A stretch of DNA of 48,690 nt, taken from contig RFON01000017.1 of assembly GCA_009926625.1 (NCBI GenBank), forward strand, positions 1 through 48,690. Reading direction: 5' to 3'. The notes under the pieces are model-generated. The model ran no database searches. It was not told the origin of the DNA and worked only from the letters and a program-made list of their open reading frames with translations. Positions 26,771 through 35,786 of this stretch are shown piece after piece (position 1 is the stretch's first letter; each line of letters opens with the position of its first letter). Origin of the DNA: Planctomycetota bacterium (GTDB lineage Bacteria > Planctomycetota > Phycisphaerae > Phycisphaerales > SM1A02). Both the position numbers and the translations under genes were made by a program.

Positions 26771-28338
26771 GTACGCAGCAGGTGTTCAAGCCGCACACGC
26801 TGCTTGATCGGCTTGGCATCGCGAAGCACCCGCTCGTCGTTGCGCCGGATGCGCAGAACGCAGCGGTCATCGTCAGCAGCAATCCCGCGAGCGGTGCTCC
26901 GATCGCGGGCGTTCGACTGCAGTCGCGCGAAGAGTTGAACGCAACCGTCGAGCGATGCGAACGGGTCTTTACCGCCTGGCGCAAGCTGCCCGCACCTCAA
27001 CGCGGCGAGATCGTCCGCCGCATCGGCGAGGAGTTCCGCCGCCTGAAGGAGCCGCTCGGTGAACTGGTGTCGCTCGAGATGGGCAAGATCCGCGCGGAGG
27101 GTCTCGGCGAAGTGCAGGAAGCCGTGGACATCGCCGATTTCTGCGTCGGACTTTCGCGGCAGATGTACGGACTTTCAATGCACAGTGAGCGAGCCGACCA
27201 CCGCATGTATGAGCAGTGGCATCCGCTCGGGACGATCGGCATCATCACGGCGTTCAACTTCCCCTGCGCCGTCTGGGCTTGGAACGCAATCGTGGCTGCC
27301 ACCTGCGGCAACGCATGCCTTTGGAAGCCCAGCCTGCTGACGCCGCTCGTGGCGATTGCATCGAATGAGGCGGCGCGTCGGGTCCTGTCGCAGCAAGACA
27401 TCTTCCGCCCAGACGATGTCGATCCCGCGGATGTCTTCTCGCTCGTGATCGGACGCGACGACGAGGTGGGCGAGCCGATGCTGTCGGATCGCCGCCTGCC
27501 GCTCATCAGCGCCACGGGCTCCTGCCGAATGGGGCGCCGCGTTGCGCAAGTCGTGGGTGCGCGCCTCGGACGAACCCTGCTCGAACTCGGCGGCAACAAC
27601 GCCATCATCGTGCTCCCCGACGCGGATCTCGACCTCACTGCACGCGCAGTGCTTTTCGGTGCAGTCGGAACGGCGGGCCAGCGCTGCACCACGACGCGGC
27701 GCCTCATTGTCCACGCGTCGGTTGTCGACGCGCTGCTCGAGCGACTCGAACGCGCGTACAAGTCCGTGCCGATCGGCGACCCGCTCGACGCGCGCACGCT
27801 CATGGGACCGCTGATCGATGACCGTGCAGTCGCCGCGATGCGCGAAGCAATCACGAAGGCGATGCGCGAAGGCTGTTCGCTCGTGTGCGGCGGGATCGAT
27901 GCGATCGACCGCCGCGCGGGACAACAGGGACACTTCGTCGAGCCGACGATTCTGCGCGTTCCGCGCGGCAGCATCCCCGCGATCACACGGGAGGAGACTT
28001 TCGCACCGATCCTGTATGTCTTCACCGTGGACTCACTCGATGAAGCCATGACGATCCAGAACGGCGTCGATCAGGGGCTGTCGAGCGCCATCTTCACCGA
28101 CAGCGTCCGCTCGGCGGAACGATTCCTCTCCGCGGCAGGCAGCGATTGCGGCATCGCGAATGTCAACATCGGCACCAGCGGCGCGGAGATCGGCGGTGCG
28201 TTCGGCGGTGAAAAGGACACGGGAGGCGGTCGCGAATCAGGGTCGGATTCCTGGAAGTCCTACATGCGTCGACAGACTTGCACGATCAACTGGGGAGGCG
28301 CGCTCCCGCTCGCACAGGGGATTCGTTTCGGCGAGTGA
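26767..28338 (+). CDS. ALDH7-type aldehyde dehydrogenase (aminoadipate-semialdehyde dehydrogenase-like)
   Basis: A 523-residue NAD-dependent aldehyde dehydrogenase. The nucleophile is Cys307 (GQRCTTTRR) and the general base Glu273 (LELGGNNA). Features specific to the ALDH7/antiquitin group include [23 protein letters not shown] and [15 protein letters not shown]. Proteins of this group oxidise alpha-aminoadipic semialdehyde to aminoadipate in lysine breakdown, and some oxidise betaine or lipid aldehydes, so the substrate here is a likely assignment only. The gene overlaps the cyclophilin stop (ATGA) and is followed, one base after its stop, by the CoA-transferase subunit B gene. That arrangement fits an amino-acid degradation unit. 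Confidence 0.88.
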   Translation: MSTQQVFKPHTLLDRLGIAKHPLVVAPDAQNAAVIVSSNPASGAPIAGVRLQSREELNATVERCERVFTAWRKLPAPQRGEIVRRIGEEFRRLKEPLGELVSLEMGKIRAEGLGEVQEAVDIADFCVGLSRQMYGLSMHSERADHRMYEQWHPLGTIGIITAFNFPCAVWAWNAIVAATCGNACLWKPSLLTPLVAIASNEAARRVLSQQDIFRPDDVDPADVFSLVIGRDDEVGEPMLSDRRLPLISATGSCRMGRRVAQVVGARLGRTLLELGGNNAIIVLPDADLDLTARAVLFGAVGTAGQRCTTTRRLIVHASVVDALLERLERAYKSVPIGDPLDARTLMGPLIDDRAVAAMREAITKAMREGCSLVCGGIDAIDRRAGQQGHFVEPTILRVPRGSIPAITREETFAPILYVFTVDSLDEAMTIQNGVDQGLSSAIFTDSVRSAERFLSAAGSDCGIANVNIGTSGAEIGGAFGGEKDTGGGRESGSDSWKSYMRRQTCTINWGGALPLAQGIRFGE

Positions 28339-28339
28339 C

Positions 28340-29005
28340 ATGCCTCTCGACCGCACACAACTCGCGCAGCGCGCCGCGCAGGAACTGCGCGATGGATTCC
28401 ATGTGAATCTCGGCATCGGCATCCCAACGCTCGTGGCCAACTTTGTCCCGCCTGGATTGACCGTGTGGCTGCAGTCGGAGAATGGAATGCTCGGCATGGG
28501 CCCCTTCCCCAGCGAGGACGAGGTTGATGCGGACCTCATCAATGCCGGCAAGCAGACCGTCACGGGCGTCACTGGCCATTCGTTCTTCTCGAGCGCGGAC
28601 AGTTTCGGCATGATCCGCGGCGGACACATCGATCTCGCCATCCTTGGCGCGATGGAGGTATCGCAGGAGGGCGACTTGGCGAACTGGATGATCCCAGGCA
28701 AGCTCGTCAAAGGCATGGGTGGAGCCATGGACCTCGTCGCTGGCGTCCGCCGACGCATCGTGGTGATGGAACACACCAACAAGCGCGGTGATTCGAAGGT
28801 GCTGCCGACCTGCACGCTGCCGCTTACCGGCCGGCGATGCGTCGATCTCCTGATCACCGATCTCTGCGTGATGGAGATGGACCGTCAGACCAATCGATTC
28901 ACCTTGATGGAACTCGCGCCTGGCATCGGCGTGGACGAGGTCCGCGCGAAGACGAAGGCAGAGTTCCGTGTTTCGCCAAGCGTGCGCGAAGTCGCACTCA
29001 CCTGA
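28340..29005 (+). CDS. 3-oxoacid CoA-transferase, subunit B, without an adjacent subunit A
   Basis: A 221-residue protein of the SCOT/AtoA subunit B type, which moves CoA from an acyl-CoA to a 3-oxo acid. Family motifs are [11 protein letters not shown], the catalytic Glu47 in [11 protein letters not shown] and [20 protein letters not shown] (shown as the family's GxxD segment). The active enzyme needs subunit A, normally the preceding gene; here that place is taken by the aldehyde dehydrogenase, and no A subunit is in the window. The start is ATG 28340, one base after the previous stop, so it is in the same operon. The frame is open further upstream but overlaps the dehydrogenase gene. It could pair with a distant subunit A. 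Confidence 0.9.
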   Translation: MPLDRTQLAQRAAQELRDGFHVNLGIGIPTLVANFVPPGLTVWLQSENGMLGMGPFPSEDEVDADLINAGKQTVTGVTGHSFFSSADSFGMIRGGHIDLAILGAMEVSQEGDLANWMIPGKLVKGMGGAMDLVAGVRRRIVVMEHTNKRGDSKVLPTCTLPLTGRRCVDLLITDLCVMEMDRQTNRFTLMELAPGIGVDEVRAKTKAEFRVSPSVREVALT

Positions 29006-29088
29006 CTGGACGCTGTGGACGATCGATCCGCGAGGATCTGCAGTGCGCCGTTGAAGCGGATCGCCACATCCACCTCGGGAAACCCAAC

Positions 29089-30453
29089 ATGACCCACTGC
29101 ACTCTCTCGCTCGCCTCCTTGGCTGCAACAGCACTGATCGCCGCCGCGAATCCCCCTTCCCCCGCTCCCGCGATCGACCTGTTCAACGGGCGCGACCTTG
29201 CTGGGTGGATCAATGTCAATGGCGCACCCGACACATGGACCGTCGGCAAGGACAGTGATGGCACCGCGTTCATCCAGTGTTCTGGAAAGCCCACCGGCGT
29301 CCTGCGGACCGAACGTATGTTTGAGAACTTCATCCTCGAACTCGAGTGGATGCACGAGGAGGAACCAGGGAATGCAGGACTCTTCATCTGGAGCGACGCA
29401 CTCCCCGCGCCTGGCGTGCCGTTCACCCGCTCGGTCGAAGTGCAGATCATGCTGACGCCCGATGTCACCGACCGCGAGGGACGCCTGCTCTACACGGGTC
29501 AGGGCGACATCTTTCCCATCCACGGAGCCGTGATGACTCCAGACCGCCCGCACCCTGCGCAGTGGAGTCGATGCCTTCCATCGGCACGAACCACCAAGGG
29601 CAAGGGCCAGTGGAATCACTACAGGGTCACCGCAAACCAAGGCACACTGCGCTTGGAAGTCAACGGGACTGAAGTGTCTGGCGGCTCCGCCATCAATCCG
29701 CGCAGCGGCTACATCTGCCTCGAAAGCGAGGGAACCCCTATCAAGTTCCGACGGATCAGGCTGACCGAACTGCCGTCGACGAATCCGCCGCTCACACAGG
29801 ACCAGTGCGCCACACCCGACGAAGGATTCCGCTCGATCTTCGACGGGACTTTGGATGGATGGAATGGTGACCCAGACTTTCGGACTCACTGGACGGTGCG
29901 AGACTGGCTGATTGCCTTTGATGGCAAGGGCACGGACATCTGGTCGGCCAAGGGCTTCGGCGACATCGAACTGATCGCAGACTGGCGCTGGGGCGATGGG
30001 CACCAAGGAGAGATGGACCGCCCCGTTTTCGGGAAGGATGGTGACGCGGTGCGCGCCAAGGATGGTTCGGTGCAGACCGTCAAGGTGCAGGAGCGGGACA
30101 GCGGGATCTACCTGCGAGGCAACAAGAAATCGCAGGTGAACATCTGGTGCTGGCCGTGCGGCAGCGGCGAGGTCTGGGGCTACCGAACGGACCTGACCAT
30201 GCTGGGGTCCGTCCGCGCCGCATGCACGCCGAAGGTCGCCGCCGATTCAGCGGCTGGACAGTGGAATCGCTTTCGGATTCGGCTCCGCGGCGATGTGCTC
30301 CATGTGTGGCTCAACGGAAGACAAGTGATCGAGCAGGCGACCTTGCCGGGAATCCCCGCAATCGGCCCCGTTGGCCTACAGAGTCACGGCAGCGCGATCG
30401 ACTTCGCCAATCTGTATGTCCGACCTCTCGGTTCCGAAAGTGATTCCAATTAA
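29089..30453 (+). CDS. Secreted protein with two DUF1080 (3-keto-glycoside hydrolase-like) domains
   Basis: A 454-residue exported protein with a signal peptide (TLSLASLAATALIAA). It has two tandem DUF1080 domains, about 28-235 and 250-450. Both begin with the family signature: IDLFNGRDLAGWINVNG and RSIFDGTLDGWNGD. Each has the jelly-roll strands with paired aromatic residues (ELEWMHEEEPGNAGLFIW; DWRWGDGHQGEMDRPVF). DUF1080 proteins act on oxidised disaccharides or as carbohydrate-binding lectins, and planctomycetes have many. Two copies in one chain suggest that one may be catalytic and the other binding, but I cannot tell which. ATG 29089 has a GGGA-type weak ribosome binding site. The gap of 83 bases before it holds nothing I recognise. 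The stop codon TAA lies in the first, degenerate unit of a 15-bp tandem repeat. Confidence 0.85.
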   Translation: MTHCTLSLASLAATALIAAANPPSPAPAIDLFNGRDLAGWINVNGAPDTWTVGKDSDGTAFIQCSGKPTGVLRTERMFENFILELEWMHEEEPGNAGLFIWSDALPAPGVPFTRSVEVQIMLTPDVTDREGRLLYTGQGDIFPIHGAVMTPDRPHPAQWSRCLPSARTTKGKGQWNHYRVTANQGTLRLEVNGTEVSGGSAINPRSGYICLESEGTPIKFRRIRLTELPSTNPPLTQDQCATPDEGFRSIFDGTLDGWNGDPDFRTHWTVRDWLIAFDGKGTDIWSAKGFGDIELIADWRWGDGHQGEMDRPVFGKDGDAVRAKDGSVQTVKVQERDSGIYLRGNKKSQVNIWCWPCGSGEVWGYRTDLTMLGSVRAACTPKVAADSAAGQWNRFRIRLRGDVLHVWLNGRQVIEQATLPGIPAIGPVGLQSHGSAIDFANLYVRPLGSESDSN

Positions 30454-30498
30454 CAGGATTCCAAGTAGCAGGATTCCAAGTAGCAGGATTCCCAGCAA
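30439..30498. repeat. Tandem repeat, about four units of 15 bp
   Basis: Two perfect units CAGGATTCCAAGTAG (30454-30468 and 30469-30483), a third CAGGATTCCCAGCAA (30484-30498) with three changes, and a degenerate unit before them (30439-30453) that contains the stop codon of the DUF1080 gene. The array sits between two convergent genes and ends 13 bases before the sigma-factor stop codon. Its unit length is a multiple of three, so it could have arisen as coding repeats after slippage. Confidence 0.8.
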
Positions 30499-30511
30499 CA
30501 GACTGGAACGA

Positions 30512-31459
30512 TCACTCCTCGGTCATCTCGCGAAGGCGATGCTTCATCTGCGCCTTGAGCCGAGCAAGAATCGATGAGTGCATCTGGCTGACACGGCTCT
30601 CGGACAAGTCGAGCGTGAGCCCGATCTCCTTCATCGTCAGCTCCTCGTAGTAATAGAGGATCACGATCAGGCGCTCGGCGCGGCTGAGCCCGCGCGTGAT
30701 GAGCGTCTGCATGTCTTGCCGCTGGAGCATGGAAAACGCATCGCAGCCCATGTCATCCTGAGGCACATCAATCTCCCGTGCCTCGCCGCCGGAGTCTGCG
30801 TCGGACCACTTCTTGTTGAGGCTCACGAGTCCGATCGGGCTCGAGTCGCGGTGGATCTTCTCGAACTCCTCCTCGCTCACATCAAGTCGCGCTCGGAGTT
30901 CCGCCTGGGTCGCAGGGCGCCCCTTCTCCATCTCGATTTGCTTGCGCACGCGCTCCATGCGGGAGGTACGGGAGCGCACGAGTCGCGGCACCCAATCCAT
31001 CTGGCGCAACTCATCGAAGATCGCCCCGCGAATGCGCTGGGGGCAGAATGTTTCGAACTTGATCCCGCGCGAGGGATCAAACGAGTTGATCGCATCCATG
31101 AGTCCAAAGACACCCGCGGAGAACAGGTCGTCGACTTCGACCTCCGATGGCAACCGCGTGCGCATGCGCTCCGCCGTGAAGCGGACAATCGGCTGATAGT
31201 GCGTGATCAGCGCATTCCGCAGTTGATCGCGCTCCCTCGCGTGATCCGCATGTCCACGCACGGCGCAGTACCGCTTCCAGATCCGCGAGATCTCCGCCTG
31301 CGCAGCATTCGCCCGCTGCGTTGATTCACGGCGGTGATCGCGCAGCGGCAATGGGCGAGGTGCCTTCAGAGGCATTGCCTTGGCCTTTTTCACGGCATTC
31401 GGACGAACCGCCGCCCGCACTCCCCCACTTCGATTTGATTTGGTCTTGACGCGACTCAT
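30512..31459 (-). CDS. FliA/WhiG-type RNA polymerase sigma factor
   Basis: A 315-residue sigma-70 family factor. Region 2 (RFTAERMRTRLPSEVEVDDL, FGLMDAINSFDPSRGIKFET), region 3 (RPATQAELRARLDVSEEEFEK) and region 4 with a helix-turn-helix (TMKEIGLTLDLSESRVSQ) are complete. The order and the FDPSRGIKFETFC motif fit the FliA/WhiG/SigB group rather than ECF factors. The first 60 residues are an extra Lys/Arg/Pro-rich extension (RVKTKSNRSGGVRAAVRP) that may bind DNA or an anti-sigma factor. ATG 31459 is chosen because AAGGAGA lies eight bases upstream; an in-frame Met at 31492 is less likely. No anti-sigma gene or flagellar gene is nearby, so the regulon is unknown. It has its own promoter candidate and a leader of about 119 bases. 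Confidence 0.9.
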   Translation of the reverse strand: MSRVKTKSNRSGGVRAAVRPNAVKKAKAMPLKAPRPLPLRDHRRESTQRANAAQAEISRIWKRYCAVRGHADHARERDQLRNALITHYQPIVRFTAERMRTRLPSEVEVDDLFSAGVFGLMDAINSFDPSRGIKFETFCPQRIRGAIFDELRQMDWVPRLVRSRTSRMERVRKQIEMEKGRPATQAELRARLDVSEEEFEKIHRDSSPIGLVSLNKKWSDADSGGEAREIDVPQDDMGCDAFSMLQRQDMQTLITRGLSRAERLIVILYYYEELTMKEIGLTLDLSESRVSQMHSSILARLKAQMKHRLREMTEE

Positions 31460-31467
31460 TCGTGGTC

Positions 31468-31474
31468 TCTCCTT
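31468..31474 (-). promoter_or_regulatory. Ribosome binding site of the sigma-factor gene
   Basis: AAGGAGA on the minus strand, eight bases before ATG at 31459. It fixes the start at 31459 rather than the in-frame ATG at 31492. Confidence 0.75.
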
Positions 31475-31556
31475 GACCGGATCGCATGTCACGCTTTCGC
31501 GCCGCGATCAACCGAGCTCATCTGCTCCCCACCGCAGCGATCCATGCCGCGGTGCA

Positions 31557-31577
31557 TTCGGTCGCTCCGTGACCGAA
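31557..31577 (-). promoter_or_regulatory. Inverted repeat at the predicted 5' end of the sigma-factor mRNA
   Basis: TTCGGTC, a 7-base spacer and GACCGAA form a perfect 7-bp stem. On the minus strand it begins about eight bases after the -10 hexamer, so it would be either an operator at the transcript start or a 5'-terminal hairpin. No T-run follows on either strand. Confidence 0.5.
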
Positions 31578-31584
31578 CGGTGGC

Positions 31585-31614
31585 AATATACAACTCAATT
31601 TTTGGGTCTGGCAA
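31585..31614 (-). promoter_or_regulatory. Sigma-70-type promoter candidate for the sigma-factor gene
   Basis: On the minus strand TTGCCA (31609-31614) is separated by 18 bases from TATATT (31585-31590). Both hexamers match the standard -35 and -10 consensus at four or five of six positions. The transcript would start near 31578. Confidence 0.5.
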
Positions 31615-31760
31615 GTGGGGCGCGCAGAAATTCACAATCGAGTGCATCTCGGACCCGCGAACGGACGACCACGGATGCGATGGCCCTGCGCATCAAGTTG
31701 TGCATCATCGCTCCCCGAACCACCATCGCATGGGCTTCGCTGCAGCCACGCAACTCCATC

Positions 31761-31766
31761 TAGACT
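31761..31766 (+). promoter_or_regulatory. -10-like box before the bamD-like gene
   Basis: TAGACT (the same hexamer as before enolase) lies nine bases upstream of GTG at 31776. It makes that GTG, rather than the GTG that touches the box at 31767, the more likely start. Confidence 0.4.
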
Positions 31767-31775
31767 GTGCCTTCA

Positions 31776-33032
31776 GTGCACTGTCTTCGGGTCATCACAA
31801 GTCGAACCGTTTGGGCACGAGTCCTGCCACTGAGGGTGGTCTCGATCGGTGTCATGCTGATTGCATGGTGGCCCTGCACGATCGAGGCAGCGAACGCGCA
31901 GGTGGATTTCAAGTTGTCCGCCGATGATCGATGGGTCGCACCTGAGGACGCAGATCCCAACAGTCCAAGCAGTCAGTTGCATCAAGCGCAAATGGCGCTG
32001 GCACGGGGTGATGCAGCACGCGCATTCAATCTGGCGACTGGCTGGCTCGAGCGTCATCCGGCCAATCCGCTTCGCGCGCATGCGCTCCTGCTGAAGGCTG
32101 ACGCCATGCTTGCGCAGGGGGACGAATACAAGTCGCTGTACGACTATGAGGAGCTGATCCGCAACTATCCGGGCAGCGATGTCTTCGTCACCGCGCTGCA
32201 GCGGGAGTTCCAGATTGCCAAGGCGTATGCCAATGGCTTGCGGCGGAAGTTCTTCAACACCTTTCGGTGGTTGAACGCCGACGAAGAGGCGCAAGAGATC
32301 CTCATTCGAGTGCAAGAACGCCTCCCAGGGAGCCAACTGGCGGAGCAGGCCGGGATGGAACTGGCGGACTTCTACTTCCGCAAGCGGGACCTGCAGCTTG
32401 CCTCGGATGCGTACGACCTGTTTGTGCAGAACTATCCCCGATCGAAGCAGGTCGAAAAGGCGCGTTTGCGGCTGATCTACACGCTCCTTGCCGCATACAA
32501 GGGTCCGCTCTATGACGCGCGCGGGCTATTCGAGGCGAGTGCCCGGCTGAAGGAACTGCAGGCACTCGACCCGGTCACGGCGCAGCGCGTCGGAGCCGAT
32601 GCGTTGATCGTTCGCATCTACGAATCGGAGGCAGCCAAGCTGCTGTCGGAGGCGGCTTGGTACGACCAGCAGGACGATCCAATCTCCTCCGAGCTCTACA
32701 TTCGCAGACTCGTGAGCAAGTACCCCAAGTCGATCGCCACACTGATTGCACTGAGGGAAGTGCCTCAGCTGTATGCGAAACTGCCGCCGCTCGTTCGCGA
32801 GTCAACGCCTGACTACCGAAAGCTCCGAAAGGAGATGCTTGGGCTGGACTGGGATCAGGCTGCGCCCAACACGGGAGACCTCCAGAGTGCACCGCTGGGC
32901 GCGCCGACGGAAAACTCCGCGCCGGGGTCGCAGCCGGGGGACACTGTGGGGAGCACCCAGTCGACCGAGCCGAACGCCTCGACTCCGCCGTCGGCCCCAG
33001 CCGAATCGCCGCAGGTGCCACCGAGTCCCTGA
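31776..33032 (+). CDS. BamD-like outer-membrane assembly protein with TPR repeats
   Basis: A 418-residue exported protein. The N-terminal hydrophobic segment (VVSIGVMLIAWWPC) ends in a Cys that could be lipidated. Residues about 60-310 contain five TPR-like helical pairs of the BamD/YfiO type, which show DPNSPSSQLHQAQMALARGD and ELIRNYPGSDVFVTALQREF, each followed by similar Tyr-Pro turns (NYPRSKQVEKARL). The C-terminal 70 residues are Pro/Ser/Ala-rich and disordered. BamD organises BamA in outer-membrane barrel insertion. The gene is followed without any gap by the LptE-like gene, which fits an outer-membrane biogenesis operon. The start is uncertain; GTG 31776 follows a TAGACT box, but GTG 31767 or ATG 31857 are possible. 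Confidence 0.75.
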   Translation: MHCLRVITSRTVWARVLPLRVVSIGVMLIAWWPCTIEAANAQVDFKLSADDRWVAPEDADPNSPSSQLHQAQMALARGDAARAFNLATGWLERHPANPLRAHALLLKADAMLAQGDEYKSLYDYEELIRNYPGSDVFVTALQREFQIAKAYANGLRRKFFNTFRWLNADEEAQEILIRVQERLPGSQLAEQAGMELADFYFRKRDLQLASDAYDLFVQNYPRSKQVEKARLRLIYTLLAAYKGPLYDARGLFEASARLKELQALDPVTAQRVGADALIVRIYESEAAKLLSEAAWYDQQDDPISSELYIRRLVSKYPKSIATLIALREVPQLYAKLPPLVRESTPDYRKLRKEMLGLDWDQAAPNTGDLQSAPLGAPTENSAPGSQPGDTVGSTQSTEPNASTPPSAPAESPQVPPSP

Positions 33033-33578
33033 ATGACGCCGCGACGAGCCACTTTCCCCTTGCTGCCGCTGCTGGTGATCAGCGCGTGCACGCTGTGGAT
33101 GCCACTGATGAGTTGCACAAGCAACCCGTCGCAGGGCTACGCATCGGGCGCGATGTATTCGAGCAAGTTCCGCAGCGTCGCCGTTCCCCTGTTCAAGAAC
33201 AACGGGACGGACCGCGCGGTCCAGTTCCAACTCGGCGACGCGCTCGTCAAGGAGTTTGAGCAGATGACACCCTACAAGGTGACATCCGAGGGACGCGCCG
33301 ACACGGTGCTGCGCGGCACGATCACGCGCGTGGACATGAACATGGTGTCGCAGAGCCTCGGTACGGGACTTCCCGAGGAAATGGCGTTTGCGGTCACCGT
33401 CGACTTCGAGTGGCTTGACATGAAGACGGGGAAACCGATCGTTTCACGCGCAGGCTTCAAGTCAACTGCCGTTTTCGTCGCCAGCCTGCCGAACAATCAG
33501 CCGATAGACCTTGCACGCTTTGCCGTGGCGCAGCAGATGGCGCGGGATATAGTTGCAAGTCTGCAGGGCGATTGGTGA
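33033..33578 (+). CDS. lptE: LptE-like LPS-assembly lipoprotein
   Basis: A 181-residue lipoprotein. The signal ends in lipobox LMSC with Cys28. The mature domain (about 35-181) has the planctomycete-type LptE opening (YSSKFRSVAVPLFKNNGTDR), then a helix (LGDALVKEFEQMTPY) and three strands (TVLRGTITRVDMN, MAFAVTVDFEWLD). LptE plugs the LptD barrel that places LPS in the outer membrane. The start ATG comes directly after the stop of the BamD-like gene. ftsH follows after 54 bases, with its own ribosome binding site. The family call rests on fold pattern and context. Confidence 0.75.
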   Translation: MTPRRATFPLLPLLVISACTLWMPLMSCTSNPSQGYASGAMYSSKFRSVAVPLFKNNGTDRAVQFQLGDALVKEFEQMTPYKVTSEGRADTVLRGTITRVDMNMVSQSLGTGLPEEMAFAVTVDFEWLDMKTGKPIVSRAGFKSTAVFVASLPNNQPIDLARFAVAQQMARDIVASLQGDW

Positions 33579-33618
33579 TCCGAAGGCATCTTCGGCCAGT
33601 ACAGTGAGACAGAGAAGC

Positions 33619-33624
33619 AAGGAG
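33619..33624 (+). promoter_or_regulatory. Ribosome binding site deciding the TTG start of ftsH
   Basis: AAGGAG followed by eight bases and TTG at 33633. It is one of the strongest Shine-Dalgarno sequences in the window and supports a TTG start. Confidence 0.75.
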
Positions 33625-33632
33625 CGGATTTC

Positions 33633-35774
33633 TTGAGCGAGCGCAGCCCGAACACACTTCCAACGCAGTCCGAATCGAACCCATCCGTGCCACCGCGGCA
33701 GTCGCTCGGCATGCTTTCCGAGCGCGGGCGAAAGCAAGGGAATGATCAGGGTGGCGGACAAGGCGATGGCGAGGGCGGCGGCAACCGTGCAGGGAACACC
33801 ACCCCGCCGAAGATGCGTCGTCAGTTCATGACTTGGATCTTGGTGATGGCCGTGCTTGCGGTGGTGTGGACCGTGCTGATGGGTGGTTCGAGCCGCGGGG
33901 AAGCGATCCAGACGCCACAAGAATTCTTCGTGCTCGCCAAGGAGGGGTACTTCGAGCCCGCCTCGGTGGTCATCGAGGACGACAAGCTGATGGCGACACT
34001 GTCGAAGTCGCTGCCCGGCGCGACGGAACGATCTGGTCAAAAGGGCGGCATGGTCTGGGTGCGGATCATCCCAGGCAACTACGACTGGATTCGCGAACAA
34101 TTGACGGTATCGGGCGTGAAGTGGCAGGAGCAAGTTGGACAGAGCATGTTCGTGCAGTTGCTCGTCACGCTTGCGCCGGGACTGCTCATCTTGCTCGTGC
34201 TTTGGTTCTTGATCGCGCGCGGCATGCGAAATGCGGCGGGCGGAGGTCCAGGCGGCATGCTGGGCAGTTTCGGCAAGAGTCGTCACCGCGTCACCAACAA
34301 GGAAAATGTGCAGATCACCTTTGCGGATGTGGCGGGCGTCGACGAGGCCAAGGAGGAAGTGGGAGAGATCGTCGAGTTCCTGAAGAACCCGAAGCGCTTC
34401 TCGAAGCTCGGCGGAAGGATCCCGCGCGGGGTCTTGTTGTCTGGGCAACCAGGTTGCGGAAAAACGCTGCTGGCGAAGGCGATCGCAGGCGAGGCGGATG
34501 TGCCATTCTTCTCAATTTCGGGGTCGGACTTCGTGGAGATGTTCGTCGGCGTCGGCGCGAGCCGCGTTCGCGACCTCTTCAAGCAGGCGAAGGAGAATGC
34601 GCCGTGCATCATTTTCCTCGATGAGATCGATGCGGTTGGTCGACGCCGCGGCGGCGGCTTTTCCTCGGGCGGGCACGACGAGCGCGAGCAGACCCTGAAC
34701 GCGATCCTTGTCGAGATGGACGGCTTCGAGGCCAACGATCAGGTGATCGTGATCGCCGCCACCAATCGCCCCGATGTGCTCGATCCGGCGCTGACGCGTC
34801 CAGGTCGCTTCGACCGCCAAGTTGCAGTGCCCCTGCCGGATCTCCGCGGTCGACGGCAGATCCTTGCGGTCCACGCTCGGAAGGTGAAGATCGGCGCGGA
34901 TGTCGATCTCGAGCGGCTCGCACGCGGCACGCCGATGTTCAGCGGCGCCGATCTTGCCGCGATCATCAACGAGGCGGCGATCATCGCCACCATGGCTGAG
35001 AAGGACGCCATCGAGATGGCCGATCTCGAAGAGGCGCGCGACAAGGTGCGGTTCGGTCGCGCGAATCGCAGTCGGAAGATCGAAGAGGAAGAGCGCGTGG
35101 CGACCGCGTATCACGAGGCAGGACATGCGCTGCTGCAGGTGCTGCTGAAGGATGCAGATCCGCTGCACAAGGTCACGATCATCCCGCGCGGGCAGGCGAT
35201 GGGCGCGACATTCAGCCTCCCCGAGAAGGACCGATACGGCTACTCGCGCCGGCACCTGCTGGCGACGATGCGCGTGCTCTGCGGCGGGCGCATCGCGGAA
35301 GAGAAGAAGACGAGCGACATCTCAAGCGGTGCCTCCATGGACATTCGCATGGCAACTGCCTATGCCCGCACGATGGTGTTGCAATGGGGCATGTCCGATC
35401 GACTTGGGTTCGTCAACTACGGCGGATCGGATGAACGCGACATGTTCATACCGGAGAAGGACTACTCGCCCGAGACAGCCCATGTGATCGATCAGGAAGT
35501 TCGCACCCTGATCGACGGCGCGTACGCCGATGCACGGCAGATGATCGAGCAGCACTGGGACAAGGTCGTTGCGATCTCGGAAGCGCTGCTCGCAGTGGAA
35601 ACGCTGTCCCGCGATGATGTCGACCGCATCATGGCAGGCGAGCCCTTCCAGAAGCCATCCGTCGCCGACCTGCTGAAGCGGGAACTGCCGAAGAATCCCG
35701 CGGCGCAGAGTCCCGGCGCGGGGCATGAGACCCGCGAAGACCTGCCCCCGGGCGCGCTCCCGACACCCGCCTGA
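33633..35774 (+). CDS. ftsH: ATP-dependent zinc metalloprotease FtsH
   Basis: A 713-residue membrane-anchored AAA+ protease that degrades membrane and regulatory proteins. Order: a Gly/Asp-rich cytoplasmic extension of about 65 residues, membrane segment 1 (about 70-87), a periplasmic part, membrane segment 2 (about 180-198), the AAA domain and the M41 peptidase domain. Walker A is GQPGCGKT (271-278) in place of the usual GPPGTGKT. Walker B is IFLDEID, the second region of homology TRPGRFDR, and zinc binding HEAGH (494-498) with the later Asp in [10 protein letters not shown]. The tail is short and Pro-rich. The start is TTG 33633 with a strong ribosome binding site. It lies after the bamD- and lptE-like genes and is convergent with uvrC, 12 bases apart. 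Confidence 0.95.
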   Translation: MSERSPNTLPTQSESNPSVPPRQSLGMLSERGRKQGNDQGGGQGDGEGGGNRAGNTTPPKMRRQFMTWILVMAVLAVVWTVLMGGSSRGEAIQTPQEFFVLAKEGYFEPASVVIEDDKLMATLSKSLPGATERSGQKGGMVWVRIIPGNYDWIREQLTVSGVKWQEQVGQSMFVQLLVTLAPGLLILLVLWFLIARGMRNAAGGGPGGMLGSFGKSRHRVTNKENVQITFADVAGVDEAKEEVGEIVEFLKNPKRFSKLGGRIPRGVLLSGQPGCGKTLLAKAIAGEADVPFFSISGSDFVEMFVGVGASRVRDLFKQAKENAPCIIFLDEIDAVGRRRGGGFSSGGHDEREQTLNAILVEMDGFEANDQVIVIAATNRPDVLDPALTRPGRFDRQVAVPLPDLRGRRQILAVHARKVKIGADVDLERLARGTPMFSGADLAAIINEAAIIATMAEKDAIEMADLEEARDKVRFGRANRSRKIEEEERVATAYHEAGHALLQVLLKDADPLHKVTIIPRGQAMGATFSLPEKDRYGYSRRHLLATMRVLCGGRIAEEKKTSDISSGASMDIRMATAYARTMVLQWGMSDRLGFVNYGGSDERDMFIPEKDYSPETAHVIDQEVRTLIDGAYADARQMIEQHWDKVVAISEALLAVETLSRDDVDRIMAGEPFQKPSVADLLKRELPKNPAAQSPGAGHETREDLPPGALPTPA

Positions 35775-35786
35775 CGCCTGACCCAC

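Larger units (their letters stand above)
31460..31775. other. Intergenic region between the divergent sigma-factor and bamD-like genes
   Basis: This 316-base gap is the only one above 300 bases in the window. It holds the sigma-factor ribosome binding site, a 7-bp inverted repeat, a minus-strand promoter candidate at 31585-31614 and a TAGACT box at 31761-31766 for the plus-strand gene. The stretch 31615-31760 shows no ORF or structure that I would report. Confidence 0.6.

Noticed and set aside
35775-35786. Frameshift or lost sequence at the end of uvrC
   Set aside because: Only 12 bases separate it from ftsH, whose C-terminus looks complete, so the short form is real in this assembly.
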